NCBI RefSeq assembly: GCF_020497125.1
Contig: NC_059082.1
Span: 61,520,948 to 61,584,947 of the forward strand
Origin: Mauremys mutica
Lineage: Eukaryota > Chordata > Testudines > Geoemydidae
Reading direction: 5' to 3'
DNA: 64,000 nucleotides
The position numbers and the translations under genes are program-made. Below, piece by piece: positions 45,472 to 57,296 of the stretch; the stretch's first letter is position 1; each line of letters opens with the position of its first letter. Under the pieces are notes generated by a model, which was not told the origin of the DNA, ran no database searches, and saw nothing but the letters and a program-made list of their open reading frames with translations.

Positions 45472-47629
45472 GAGATAGAATTACTTCAGCATCTAAATAT
45501 GCTGATGTGATAGAAGTTGATGCCTCCCCATCCTCAGCAGCTGATGCCATTGCACTTTCTTGCATTATAGGGGAGAGGGTTCGCATGAGATTTTTCATGG
45601 CATATCACATTCTCGCAGGTCCTGGACTCAAATTCATAACTCAGGCAAATATGCAACCAAGTAATTTTCTCCCTTTCCCTAGGCACAAGTCAGGAAGAGG
45701 CAACAAGAGATTTAATGCAACAGTTATAATTTGCATTCTATTTTCTTCCCCAAGTTCCCCTAGTAAATATGCTTCCCTTAAAATCTACTTGAAACTACAA
45801 AAAGTTCATCTCACACTGCTTTCCATCCAGAATGCTTTTCCAGTGGATGCTGACTGAAAGTACTGTAAGATGACAAGTATATGTTTATGACATGAGTATA
45901 TCTCATGCACACCTTTCAGACAATGTATTGTCTCTTTTTAACTTTGTTGCTTTTATTCCATCTCAACAGTTATACCTGACCATTTTCTTTTATAGTAATA
46001 TTGGACCAAATGATACTGTTAGTCTCACTGGTTCAGAGTAACTCCAGTATTAAATCAAGTTACCCTTGCTCAGGTAGCGTCAGTAAGTCACACTGTATAC
46101 CTTGTGTATTGTACGATTAACATTAATAAAGAAGAGTTATACATTAAGGTTTCCATTGGGTCAAATATATTCTGGATATACGGCAATACCTCTTAGAGAA
46201 CAATTTGATCTCTTGGCTGAAACTTTCAACCATGGCTAGTGATTCTGGGTGATCAACTTGAGACTTTTTAAAGGGGCATGCTTTTAGAAAGTGCTGAGTA
46301 CCCACCAGGTATGCCAGGGACCTCTGAGACACAGCTGGGAGGGGCCATTCCATCTGTGAAACTGAATATGGGACCAGTCCTACTCTCATTGAAGTCAATG
46401 GCAGAAGTCTCAATCACTTTGATGTGGCAGAAGCAGATCCCATGAGCCAGATTTTCTGCTGGGGTAACATCAGCAGAGAATTTGACCGCATGTCCACCAG
46501 AATGATTCTGTAGTTGTCTTCAGGGCTCTACATAATTAGATCTGACTTAGGTAAACTACCGCAATCTTTGACAACCATTTTTCAATCACCCATCCTGTTT
46601 GGGTTATTTCCTCCCCCCTGAACCCCATGGTAGAGTGGTTGCTTCTCTCTAAAACCCAGCTTTACTTTTGTGTCATGCCCACATCGTGGAATGCATCTAA
46701 GCCATTAAATATTTGAAAAGAGGCTTTTCCCAGAGCTCTCTGATTATTAAAACCTGTAAAGTATTCAAGAGTTGAATATTCATCGCTTATTTGTTGTCAC
46801 TCTTTCCTGGACTCATTACAGACAGACATTTTGTAAAATCAGAACCCTATTAAAAGAGAATGGAGGCATTGACTCAAAATGTAAAATACTCCCCTTTATT
46901 GTTTCCTTTTGTAATGAATTCAAGTTTCACCCTCCTCATTCCAATCCCTGATATATCCAGTGAGAGACTATTTTAGCCTGTTTTATTCTGAAGGTAAATT
47001 TCTCCCTTCCAGCACATCATGCTGAATTACTGAGGGCACACAATGGGATGCTTAGTGTATCCATTTGCAAGCCTCACTGAGAGGGGTCTCAGATCAGTGG
47101 CTAGAGATTGTCCTTTTAGAACAAATCTAAAATGTTTGGAGTAGAAGTGTGCTGTGGCACCAGCCTGGTCTGGAATTTAACTTTGCTGAAGTTCAGTGTG
47201 TGTGTTCAAATCAGATCTAGGTTTTTGATTGAGTCTTGTTGTTTAGAGCTAGCAGTCAGCCAGAGCGTTCAGATCTGGGACATTCAGAGCTGCAATTTAG
47301 ATACCAAATAATCTCTAATTTGGACACTTTTGTGTGTTCACCAAGTTCTCCTTGAAGGCTCAATTGCGTAAGGTGCAAAGCACACAGAGTTCCCAGGAAC
47401 TTCAATGGGAGTTAGGGCATTTAAAACTTTGCAGGATCAGACCCTGAGCAAGTAGGGAACATTTTAAGCCATTGAAGATGCCCATTCAGTCACAGAAGCA
47501 AGTCATCCAAGACCGTTATCTTCATTATGTCAACTGTCTGCTTAGCACAACTCAAAATATCAAGCCACATTCTTAGCTGATACAAAACTATGCCAATTCA
47601 CACCAGCTAAAAATTTGGCTCATTCTTTT
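45472..47629. other. no gene seen; old palindromes
   Basis: The frames 45507-45857 and 46144-46413 have no domain. Palindrome-like pieces with TCATTGAAGTCAATGGCAGA (46388) and ACTTCAATGGGAGTTAGGG (47400), and another at about 47560-47620, belong to old dispersed families. Confidence 0.4.
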
Positions 47630-47760
47630 TAAAAGCTGTTTCATGAATTTTCCCCTGAATATGTGATAGAGGAACTCAACAATATTTTGATTTTCATAAA
47701 GCTTTTCCCACAGTCCTACATGACATTCTTATAAGTCAACTAGGGAAATAGGGTCTAGAT

Positions 47761-48084
47761 CAGTGGTGAGCAACCTGCGGCCCGTCAGGGTAATCAGCTG
47801 GCGGGCAACAAGACAGTTTGTTTACATTGACCGTCCTCAGGCACGGCTGCCCGCAGCTCCCAGTGGCCACGGTTTGCTGTTCCTGGCCAATGGGAGCTGT
47901 GGGAAGTGGGGGTCAGCATGTCCCTGCAGCCAGCACCGCTTCCCACAGCTCCCATTGGCCGGGAACGGTGAACCGCGACCCCTGGAAGCTGCAGGCAGCC
48001 ATGCCTGCAGACGGTAAATGTAAACCAACTGTCTCACGGCCTGCCAGCAGATCACCCTTACAGGCCGCAGGCTGCCCACCACTG
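47761..48084. mobile_element. hAT MITE inside CR1
   Basis: CAGTGGTGAGCAACCTGCGG at the left and GCAGGCTGCCCACCACTG at the right are inverted. Octamers GTCTAGAT (47753-47760) and ACCTAGAT (48085-48092) match at 6 of 8. Removing the element restores CR1 continuity. The interior is GC-rich with chance frames on both strands. Confidence 0.88.
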
Positions 48085-48110
48085 ACCTAGATGAAATTAC
48101 TATAAGGTGG

Positions 48111-48614
48111 ATGCACAACTGGTTGAAAGATCATACTGGAAGAGTAGATATCAATGATTCACTGTCAATGTGGGAGGATGAATCTAGTGGAGTCCTGAAG
48201 GGGTCAATCCTAGGTTTGGTACTAGTCAATATTTTCATTAATGACTTGGATAATGAAGTAAAGCATACCTTTACAAAATCTGCAGATGACATCAAGTGGG
48301 GAGGAGTTGCAAGCACTTTGGAGGACAGGATTAGAATTCAAAAGGACCTTGACAAACTGGAGAATTGGTTTGAATTGAACAAGCTGAAATTCAGTGAAGA
48401 TAAATGCAAAGTACTTAACTTAGGAAGGAAAAATCAAATGCATGACTACACAATGGGGAATAACTGGCCAGGTGGTAGTACTGCTGAAGAAGGTCTGGGG
48501 GTTATAGTCGATCACAAATTGAATACGAATCAATACTGTGATGCCATTGCGAAAAAGGCAAATATTATTCTGGGGTGTATTAACAGGAGTGTTGATGTAA
48601 GACACAGGGGATAA
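48111..48614 (+). pseudogene. CR1 reverse transcriptase remnant
   Basis: The plus frame encodes MHNWLKDHTGRVDINDS, GSILGLVLVNIFINDLDNEV and SADDIKWGG (catalytic motif, normally FADDTKLGG, so altered), then STLEDRIRIQKDLDKLENWF, KLKFSEDKCKVLNLGRKNQ and GLGVIVDHKLNTNQYCDAIA. It is the C-terminal RT region only. The substitutions in the catalytic motif and the missing N-terminal portion make it inactive. Confidence 0.85.
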
Positions 48615-48935
48615 CTGTCCCACTCTACTCAGCACTGGTGAGGCTTCAGATGGAGTACTGTGTCCACTGAAGATAAAACAAGAAGTAATGGGCTTAATCT
48701 GCAGCAAGGGAGATTTAGGTTAGATATTAGAAAAACCCTTTCTAAGTATAAGGGTAGGTAAACTCTAGAATAAGCTTCCAAAGGAGGTTGTGGAATCCAT
48801 CATTTCAGGTTTTTAAGAACAGGTTGGACAAACACCTATTAGGGATGGTCTAACTTGGTCCTTCTTCAGTGGAGGGGGCTGGACTTCATGACTTCTCGAG
48901 GTCTCTTCCAGCCCTACGTTCCTGTGATTCTCTAA

Positions 48936-51684
48936 CAATGTCCCTTACAGAAACAGACAAGTTACAAATACAAAGTGGCTTGGGAAATGACTTAACTTTA
49001 CCACCAAATTACCAAATCAAAATTAATCAGAGAAAGGGAGAAAATAAAAAACAAAAAACAAAAAACACTGAGCAGGATCTTACTCCTCATATAAAATGAG
49101 AACATTAGTTCAAGTCTTGGCTGTCGAATCTGAAGAGTTCTTCTTTACAAAAAAAATCTGAAATTATGCCAATAGAATGAATCCTGGATAACCCATTGAA
49201 CACAAGAAATTGGCAAGCATGGTTTATGTGGCTACAATCCTGTTTTAAGCGTGAGATTTCTGCCTAACTGCCTGCTAGGGGACAGAGCTGCGATTCAAAA
49301 CAGAGCAAGATGTTCTTTGCCTTCTCCCTCATGAGACATTAGACCCAATTCTCATCTTATACCAGTGGACCTCAGGAATAATTTAATCAAAGTCAATTGA
49401 GCTACATTGTAAAACTAGTACCACAAAGATCAGAATCAGGCCTTTTATATTTGTTTTTATTTATATGGGACCAGATTCTGATTGCCACGCAACCTTACTC
49501 CATATGTAGCCCCATTTAAATCAGAGCACTTTGGGAATAAGGTACTAATCAGCATAAGTAATAGTATTGACTCTAGCCGTTATTGTTTCCCCCAATCTAA
49601 AATAAACTCATCTGGATGGAAAGTGTATGCTTTGCTCATGAGAAAAAGTGAAATTTAGACAATTCCCATAATAAATTCTAAACTTTTGTCTCTCCCCAAC
49701 ATTAGGGCTTAAATGTATTTAAGTGAGTTAGCCAAAAACTGGGACTGATTTTCCGCTCACTTCCCTGGGTGTAAATGAGGTTTTATTCTATTATTTCAAC
49801 TGAGCCACTAACTTTAATATTTAACATAATGTGCATTGACACAATGTACAATATATGCCCATTCAAATTGGCTGGTTTGATACTTTAGATGTGGAACAAA
49901 ACCTTTTTCTTTTAAAAAATGTGATTTTAAAACCTGTTCAGAGGAAGTTTTATCCAGTGATTAAATCTGGGAAATTGGAGGCAGTGCTCCCTGTTTGTAC
50001 TTACCCACTGGAAGAATCAGTACCAACATTTATAAAAATGGACACAACACCCAAATGTCAATTTAATCAGATTCCAAGGATTTTAGAAGTCTGCCTTCTC
50101 CACACTCAGCACTCATACACAAGTCCCAAATCTTCCTAGGATTTATTCAGATCTGCTACTATGGCATGCATGCAGTTATACATGTAGGTACATTATGTGT
50201 CTTGATTGTATACATTAATTCCCTTCTACTTATATGATATTCAATCCCTCACTTAATCCAGAATGCTTCATAACAGCACGAATGGCTAAATGGTTTGGGT
50301 TTGTAGGGTTTTGGTTTTGTTTTGGTTTTTTTGCATGCACTGAACTGTGTTTTCCTTTCAAAAGGAATCATATAAAGGCTCCATTGTGGATTTTCAATTC
50401 ACTAAATGGACAAAGATATGCAGTGAATCTGCATCACATGCCAAACATCACTAACACAGAAACTATGGAATTGCTAATTGCATTCCTGGACTCTGCTGAA
50501 TATACAGAGGGAGAGACAAGCTCTTCCTTCCAGGCATAGGAGCAAGAATTAATAGAGACGGACAGATCACAAAGGATGAATAAAGCATATTAAAAGGAGA
50601 GGAGAGGCTGTTTTGTTATGCTGCAGTCAAAGCAACAACTAATCTTCACTGCTCTGATGACATAGAACATTTCCTAGCCCATTCTCTACCAAACTATCCA
50701 TTTCTGTGCCTCACTTATCGAGTCCACCTGATGCACTTTATCAAGGTTTCCGAACATGGGAAACATTTGGGCAAGAGCACATTCTCAAAGTGAGAGAGAC
50801 CTAGCTATCAGCTGCAGTGACAGCTGCAGTTAATTCCTCGCCGTACAAATGCTGACCCTTTGTCTCCAATGTGTTACTTCTAGTGAAAACATCAAAATCC
50901 AACTGTTTTATTTACATGGACAGAAGGGCAGGGACCATGGCCAGAGCTCTCTCAAGTGCTCTTAGGGATAACAATAATCAAAGAAGAGGTCACAGTGGGA
51001 AAACTTGAGTGATATGGTACGCAGGTCACTGATTGATATTGGGCAAACAATTGCCTCAATGCTGTGCTGGTTCATTCATGTAAACTAAGTGCTGAACACT
51101 ATGCAGTAGATAACATGAGACATGCAAAGTTGACCTTTCAGCTGAATCACTAAAAGCTGCAGTAGATTAATTTCATCCATGTATCAAGGGCCGTATTCTC
51201 TCCACAGAGAAGAGAGAACCACAAACCTTGTATCTGGATTCAGATCCAAATATGCTTGGAGTTTGGTACTCAGATCTGGATTTTTTGACTCATCCTGTTA
51301 CAGAGACAGAGGCCACTGAGATCAGCATCTGAAATGCTGCAGAGTTTGGGGGTGTTTGGGTCTAGAGTTTTGGTTTAGTTCCATCTCAGCTTCACTCATA
51401 CTCTAAAGCCAGAGGGACCGTTATGATGATCTCCTGCATAACACAGGCCATCAAATTTCATCCATATACTTTCATACTATGAAGTGTAAACGGATCTGAA
51501 AAGGCAGAATACCCACACATATATTTCAGTACTATAGTGTCTCTTCCTTACAACATTAAAATCACTCACTGTTGGGCTACATACCATGGAAGCTCTACAG
51601 TTCTACACGTGTACAGGAAAGGAGTCCAAGCAGCAGGAAGGAAGCATCTGAGCTGCTACATGCTTTCTTGAAACCTATATAATG
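48936..51684. other. no gene seen; scattered old repeats
   Basis: Holds an A-rich low-complexity stretch (49045-49070), a palindrome with ATTCTCATCTTATACC facing AGATCAGAATCAGG (about 49335-49440), a T/G-rich run (50303-50330) and a short CR1-like piece at 51400-51480. The frames at 49855-50539 have no domain. Confidence 0.4.
51400..51480 (-). mobile_element. CR1-like 3' fragment
   Basis: AGCCAGAGGGACCGTTATGA and ATCTCCTGCATAACACAGGC match the same tail type as 15538-15830. Confidence 0.45.
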
Positions 51685-51925
51685 CAATAATACCTTGCAA
51701 TTACATAGCGCCTTTCAGCCAAATAACCCAAGTCACTTTACAAACATTAATTCATTACGTCTCACAACATCCCTGTGAGGCAAGTATTTATACTACCCTT
51801 TTTACAGATGTCTAAACTGAGGTACCGAGAGATTAGGTGACTTGCCCACACAATGAGTTGGGGATATAGGACCCAAGAGTTCTGACTCACTGTTGAGCTC
51901 TGCTCACTAGACAGAACTTCCTCTA
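51685..51925 (-). repeat. MIR-type SINE
   Basis: TACATAGCGCCTTTCAGCC, TTTACAAACATTAATTCATT, CAACATCCCTGTGAGGCAAG, TTACAGATGTCTAAACTGAG and GTGACTTGCCCACACAATGA give a long, well-ordered MIR/CORE-SINE match read from its 3' side. Confidence 0.7.
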
Positions 51926-52084
51926 CTTTGATTTTAAAGAACCCATTTTGACTAATACACTCTTTCCATTCCACCAGGAAAGTATCAGTGCAGCAAGTTT
52001 TAGTCTGAATACATCATGTTTTATACAATGTATGCAGTATAGGAAGATTACACTATTAATAGCGAACAGTTTTATAGCCCTTTA

Positions 52085-52221
52085 CATAGGTGTTGGAACT
52101 AGGGGTGCTGAGGGTGCGGCAGCACCCCCTAGCTTGAAGCGGTCTCCATCCTGTACAGAGTTTACAGTTTGGTTCAGTGGCTCTCAGCACCACCACTATC
52201 CAAATTGTTCCAGCACCTCTA
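52085..52221. mobile_element. short hAT MITE
   Basis: CATAGGTGTTGGAACTAGG at the left and TTGTTCCAGCACCTCTA at the right are inverted. GCCCTTTA (52077-52084) and GCCTTTTA (52222-52229) flank it, 7 of 8 identical. A GGTGCGGCAGCACCCCC hairpin is near the left end. Confidence 0.8.
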
Positions 52222-52388
52222 GCCTTTTAAATCCTGAGGTATCTCAAAAGGCTCTGGCCAACCATATATAAAGTGTTCACTTCAGCCACCTCTCAGGTAG
52301 AACAGAATATTTCTTAAATAGCACACAGCAACGCTGCACAACAGTTTGCTACAGGAAGCGAAGAATCAGTAGCAGGGCTACTGACAAA

Positions 52389-52668
52389 GGATTTGTCCAC
52401 ACACTAAGTGGAAGTGTGACTGTAGCTAGCACAGGTAGCCATACCCACATTAGATTTAATCCACCTAGCACAAGTGGATAGTACTGAAGGTGTGGCAGCA
52501 TGGGCATCAGCACCAGCTAGCAAGCTGAGTACCTCCCCAGTGAGCCTGTACTGCCCATGCTGCCATATCTTCACTCATATGGTTACCCACACTAGCTGGA
52601 TTAAAGCTAGCACAGTTATGCCTACCCATGCTTCAGTTATACCTTTACCTGCAGTGTAGACATACCCC
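52389..52668. mobile_element. palindromic MITE
   Basis: GGATTTGTCCACACAC at the left faces CAGTGTAGACATACCCC at the right, and the whole unit folds on itself (GTAGCTAGCACAGGTAGCC with GGTTACCCACACTAGCTGG; GTGGCAGCATGGGCA with TGCCCATGCTGCCAT). AAA flanks both sides. It is likely Harbinger-related by its end sequence. Confidence 0.75.
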
Positions 52669-54049
52669 AAAAGAGAAGATAGATGGAGATTAAAAAAAAA
52701 AAGTAGAGTTTAATACACTTAAAAATAATCCTGTGCTACATCCTTTCCCTCCTGCCTCTTTTATTTGTAAGGGGCCAGATCCTCAGCTAGTGCAAATCAG
52801 CATAGCTCCACTAACTTTAACAAACAGATGCAAGACAAAATAGATATAAGCAAGAATTAAACCACCATTAGTGCTTCTACATGTGTGGTTTGAATCAAAC
52901 GAGTTGAACTGATTCATTCCTCTAATACAGACAAAGCCACAGTCAAGGTGCAAATCAAATGAAGTTATAGGGCTTGATTCTTAATCACACCAAGGCCCTT
53001 TTATATGCTTTGGAAGTGTAAAAGGGCCCTAAGGTGGGTTTAAATGTCAGGGTAGTGTGAAGGGGCCTTACTGTAAATGAGAATCATGCCCACTAAAGTC
53101 AATGAATTTACATCAAGCATTCATCACTAAAGCAAAGATATGTAAAGTTAAGGATCAAAGGCCATCCTCAGGGGCGTCTTGATATACACACTGACATTGA
53201 CATCAAGGGGTGTTAAATATGCATATTGAGGAACAAACAGATCCCTGAAATTGCCTTTTGTGCTTAGGGTTGTAACTTACATGTTTCTTTAGAGCTTGCA
53301 GATCTAAGAGATCGCTACTATACAGATGCACAAGAGACACTGAGAATGGAATGTCAACAGTAGCTCTTGAGTTTTCTTGCTTTTGTAGCTTAAATGTTAC
53401 TTTATTTTTTGCCCTCTACAGCATCAACAAAGAAAAACTGCTAAAATCCTATGGCCCATTTCATTTCCCTAGACCTGTGCATGCAAAGGGACCGGCCTGG
53501 CCACCTCCAACATCGGTCTAGTCCCTGTAGAGGCTTCTGAGGAGGGAGCTCGAGACTGGCGGGGTGGGGGGTGGTGGTCAAGGAATGCTCATAGTCCCTC
53601 CTGTGGCCCTGAAAGGATACTGGGGCAGGTGCGGGTGGAAATCTCTGATTGGATCCTTGTGGATGTTTCTTCCTACAGAGACCTGTCCTGCAGGTTTTAC
53701 TATAGCAGGACGATGAGCTGGGCCTGAGGTACACTTCCCTGAGATTACATCAGCTTCAGTCTGGACACAGTAGACATCTATGGAAACGGATATACTGCGT
53801 GGCCCAGTGAAGCTATGAGTGCCAATAGGCATTTATAGCAAACTTCCAATAAGATATATCACTGCTGTTATCAGTGGAGGAGCTGTATCTCACCTGATAA
53901 AATGCCATAAATGCAATTTGTACAGAAGAGGAACAAAGAAGAAATGACTATACCAATCTCTGCTTTTTTTTGTTACTTTCCTTCTACATTCTCTCCTTGT
54001 TTATCCATACCATTCTTTCCCCTTTCAGCTTTTTGCGACATAGTTAGAG
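52669..54049. other. no gene seen; half palindrome
   Basis: Family A half palindrome at 52771-52820 (GGGGCCAGATCCTCAGCTAG). The minus frames 53441-53832 have no domain. Confidence 0.4.
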
Positions 54050-54223
54050 TGACGTCAGTGTAGACACTGTGCTTGGCTATGTTGCCCTAATTGGCCTCCA
54101 GGGGGAATCCCACAATGCCCATTCTGACTGCTCTGGTCAGCACTTTGAACTATGCTGCCCTAAAGGGAAATTCTTCCTGTTTGCTCAGGGTGCACAGTTC
54201 ACACAGCATCTTCCCAGCTGATT

Positions 54224-54833
54224 ATGCTGGCTTTCTGCAGCAGACGCTCTCCTGTGTGGAGAACACCAGAGCTGTTGGATCTGCTGAGTCTATGGGGAGA
54301 GGAGGCTGTGCAGCTGAAGCTTCATTCCAGCCACAGGAACCTTGATATCTATGGGCTGACTGCTAGTGGCATGCAGGAGAAGGGCATGAGAGGGACATGC
54401 AGCAGTGCCGTGCCAAGATCAGGGAGCTGAGGCAAGCATACCAGAAGGCAAAGGAGGCCAACCGTGCGGTGACGAAGACATGCCGCTTTATAAGGAGCTG
54501 CACACCATCATTAGCAGCGACCTTACCTCCACCACCAAGAGCCGCGTGGATACTTTGGGGGGACTGGATACTTTGGAGCCAGCGGCCAGTGGACTCAACC
54601 CCGATGACGAAGTGGTGGACGAGGAAGTGGAGCTGGAGGATGATGTGGAGCAAAGGGCAGGGTGGTCTGATGGCACAGCAAGTGAGGACCCCTTTTCCAT
54701 TTCAGAGGAGTCTAGCCAGTCCCAGCACTCTGGCTCTCACATGCAGGAGAGGGGAGCTCTGGTAAGGGCTCATTTTGCTTTGACACCAAATGGTGAGAGG
54801 AGATTGAGCTCTCATGTACTAGAGGAGGGATAA
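54224..54833 (+). pseudogene. Myb/SANT-like protein remnant
   Basis: In shifting plus frames: LLSLWGEEAVQLKLHSSHRN, MQQCRAKIRELRQAYQKAKE, TCRFI then MPLYKELHTIISSD and an acidic run DEEVELEDDVEQRAG. These align in order with GVWGEESVLSELRSSNRN, CRVKIKDLRQGYQK, TCRFYEALHAI and the acidic stretch of the intact protein. At least two frameshifts. The coiled-coil exon remnant lies past the hAT insertion at about 56490-56715. Confidence 0.8.
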
Positions 54834-54870
54834 GGGACAGACTTTAACAAGAGAGCCTGTCCATCTACGC

Positions 54871-56464
54871 CAGGGGTCTCAAACATGCGGCCCGCGGGCC
54901 GCATGCGGCCCTCGGAGCTCTTCCCTGCAGCCCGCGGAGCTCCCCCAGTTACTTCCTGTCACCGCCAAACTCCCCTCACCCCTACCCCCCTCCCCGAGTT
55001 ATTTTCTGTGCCTAAGCTCCCCGCGCGCTGCTCCCCAATGTTTGGGGCCGGGTCTCTCCCCTGGCCCCACCTGCCGCCCCCACGCGCCTCCCCCCAGTGT
55101 CTACCAGCCCCCACTTGCTGCCCCCTCACCGCCCGGGAGCTCACGCTGACTCCACTCCTCCGCTATGCCGGCTTCCGGCATCACCTGCTGCCGCAGGGTC
55201 CTAGCGCCCCCCTGCACTAGGGCCAGGGCAGGCTGCCCTTCCCCTAGTCCTGAGCCTCTCCAATGCCCCGAGCCTCTCCAATGCCTCAAACCCCTCACCC
55301 TCAGCCCCACAGCCCTCACCCCTGCACCCCCTCCTATCCCCAAACTCCGTCCCAAAGCCTGCACCCCCACCCCCTGCCGCAGCCTGGAGCCTGCACCGAG
55401 CACAAAGCCTGCACTCCAGACCCCCTCCCCCACCCAAACTCCCTCCCAGAGCCTTAGGCAGTAAATCTAAGTGCGTGTTTTGTCCTTTGAGTGAGGTGCA
55501 TTACTGAGTGTATATATTTATTAAAACTGCTTGGAAATGACTTCGTAAAAAAAAAGAACACTCATGGAAGAAAAGAGAGTTTTCCAAGACAAATGGGAGA
55601 ATTTATATTTTTTCACAGAGGTAAAAGATAAAATTCAATGCCTTATTTGTCAGCAAACGATTGCTGTTCCCAAGGAGTATAACGTGCGTCGGCACTATGA
55701 CACGATGCACGGTGAAAAATATGATGCATTCACCGGAAAAATCCGAGAGGAAAAAGTTCAGCAACTTAAAGCAGCATTTGCCAAGCAAAGAAATTTATTT
55801 TCAGGGATTAACAAGTCTAGCGAAGATTCAGTAAGAGCAAGTTTTGTGATAAGCGAAATGATAGCTAAATCATCGCGACCTTTTACAGAAGGCTTATTCA
55901 TAAAAGAATGTCTTATGAAGGCCAGTGAAATTTTATGTCCTGATAGGAAGAAAGTTTTTGAAGGCATAAGCTTGTCTGCAAATACAGTTGCCTGCAGGAT
56001 AACGGATTTAGCTGATAATGTGCAAAAACAATTGATTCAAATGGCAAAAGACTTTGAAGTATTTTCAATTGCTCTTGATGAGAGTACAGATGTATCAGAT
56101 ACCGCACAGTGTGCAGTGTTCATTAGAGGTGTGGACTGCAATTTGAATATAACTGAAGAATTGCTAGACTTAATGCCACTGAAGGGTATCACAACGGGAC
56201 GTGACATATTTCAAGGATTGGAAGAGTGCATTGAAAAAGCTGTTGGTGGCGCTTAGCACTTTCCAGGAGGGAGGGGGGAGGAGCGGGGAGCCGCGCGCTT
56301 AGGGGAGGAGGTGGAGAAGAGACAGGGCAGGGGCGGGGCCTCATGGAAGAGGTGGATTGGGGGTGGGGCCAGGGGCAGCAAGGGGGCGTGTCAGTGATGC
56401 GGCCCTCGGGCCAATGCACTAGTCCTCATGCGGCCCTCGGGGTCATTTGAGTTTGAGACCCCTG
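54871..56464 (+). mobile_element. hAT element, internally deleted, nested in Harbinger
   Basis: CAGGGGTCTCAAACATGCGG at the left and GAGTTTGAGACCCCTG at the right. ATCTACGC is exactly duplicated at 54863-54870 and 56465-56472. It encodes the first part of a transposase (55564-56256), then jumps to GC-rich terminal sequence, so the C-terminal half is deleted. The left flank to 55480 is CCC-rich with chance frames. Confidence 0.95.
55564..56256 (+). pseudogene. hAT transposase N-terminal part (BED finger, GTF2IRD2-like)
   Basis: An open frame of 230 codons. Residues about 20-50 hold a BED-type zinc finger (CLICQQ, then RRHYDTMH: C-x2-C and H-x4-H). Residues about 160-185 contain FSIALDESTDVSDTAQCAVF, the conserved first catalytic aspartate region of hAT transposases. 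It resembles the transposon-derived part of vertebrate GTF2IRD2 proteins. The second half, with the remaining catalytic residues and the C-terminal dimerisation region, is missing: the frame ends at GGA-stop where the deletion joins. It could still make a DNA-binding fragment, but nothing shows that it does. Confidence 0.85.
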
Positions 56465-57296
56465 ATCTACGCACTCCTCCACACTGGCAGAGCACCTTCA
56501 TCAGATAAGGTGACGAACCAGGAGGAGTAAGGAGGATAGGTTTTTGGAGGTGCTGCAGTCAACAGATGCAGCACATAGTGAAACAAGAGCCTGGAGGGAG
56601 ACAATTAATGAAAGACTGAGGCTGGATAGCCTGAAAAGGACTCGGGGGCAGGAGTGGATGATAAAGCTCCTGGAGGGCCAGACAGAGATGAAGTCCCTCA
56701 TTATCCTGTAATCTGAGTACATCCATGCACAACTGCTCGTGCAGAACTCCAGTCCATGCCATCCCCAAACTCCGCCACCACAGTCCTCACATGTTCCCAG
56801 TGCCTTACAGTGCACCATGCAATCCACACCTAAGGACTGGAGTTTCCCAAAGAAAGCTGGAGTTACACACCGCTGCAAGAACCCTAACCTGTGAGACTAC
56901 TCCTCATTGTCATGTTCCTTGTTTGACCAAAGATTTGTCCTGTTATTAAACTTGAGTCTTAGAAACAAAATTAGTCTTTATTTGTGACATAAACACATCA
57001 GTGCTAACACTGAAACACAGTGGCGATAGATAGGACTATTTGCTCACTACAATTAACGTTCAGGAAGCAAGCTCTACAGGAGTAATTCAAGGCAGCAAGT
57101 TATCACTGCCTGACCAAATGCCTCCCATAAAGACACATTACTGGGAATCATTGTCAAAATGCTCCTTCAAAGCCTTCCTGATTAGAATAGCCTCCTGCTG
57201 CGCTCCTCTAACTGCCCTTGTGTCTGGCTGCTCAAAATCTGAAGCCAGCCAATCAGCCTCAGCGGTCCATCCCTGGGGAAACTTTTCCCTCATTGC

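Larger units (their letters stand above)
47630..48935 (+). mobile_element. CR1 LINE, 5' truncated, split by a hAT
   Basis: The segment before the hAT (TTTTGATTTTCATAAAGCTTTTCCCACAG, about 47685-47752) continues after it at 48093 into RT sequence. The tail at 48880-48935 is the CR1 3' end (CTGGACTTCATGACTTCTCG, TCTCTTCCAGCCCTACG). Internal deletions occur near 48660. Confidence 0.8.

Noticed and set aside
54885..55464. Pro-rich frames of about 100 codons
   Set aside because: CCC-rich terminal region of a hAT element; simple-sequence coding by chance.
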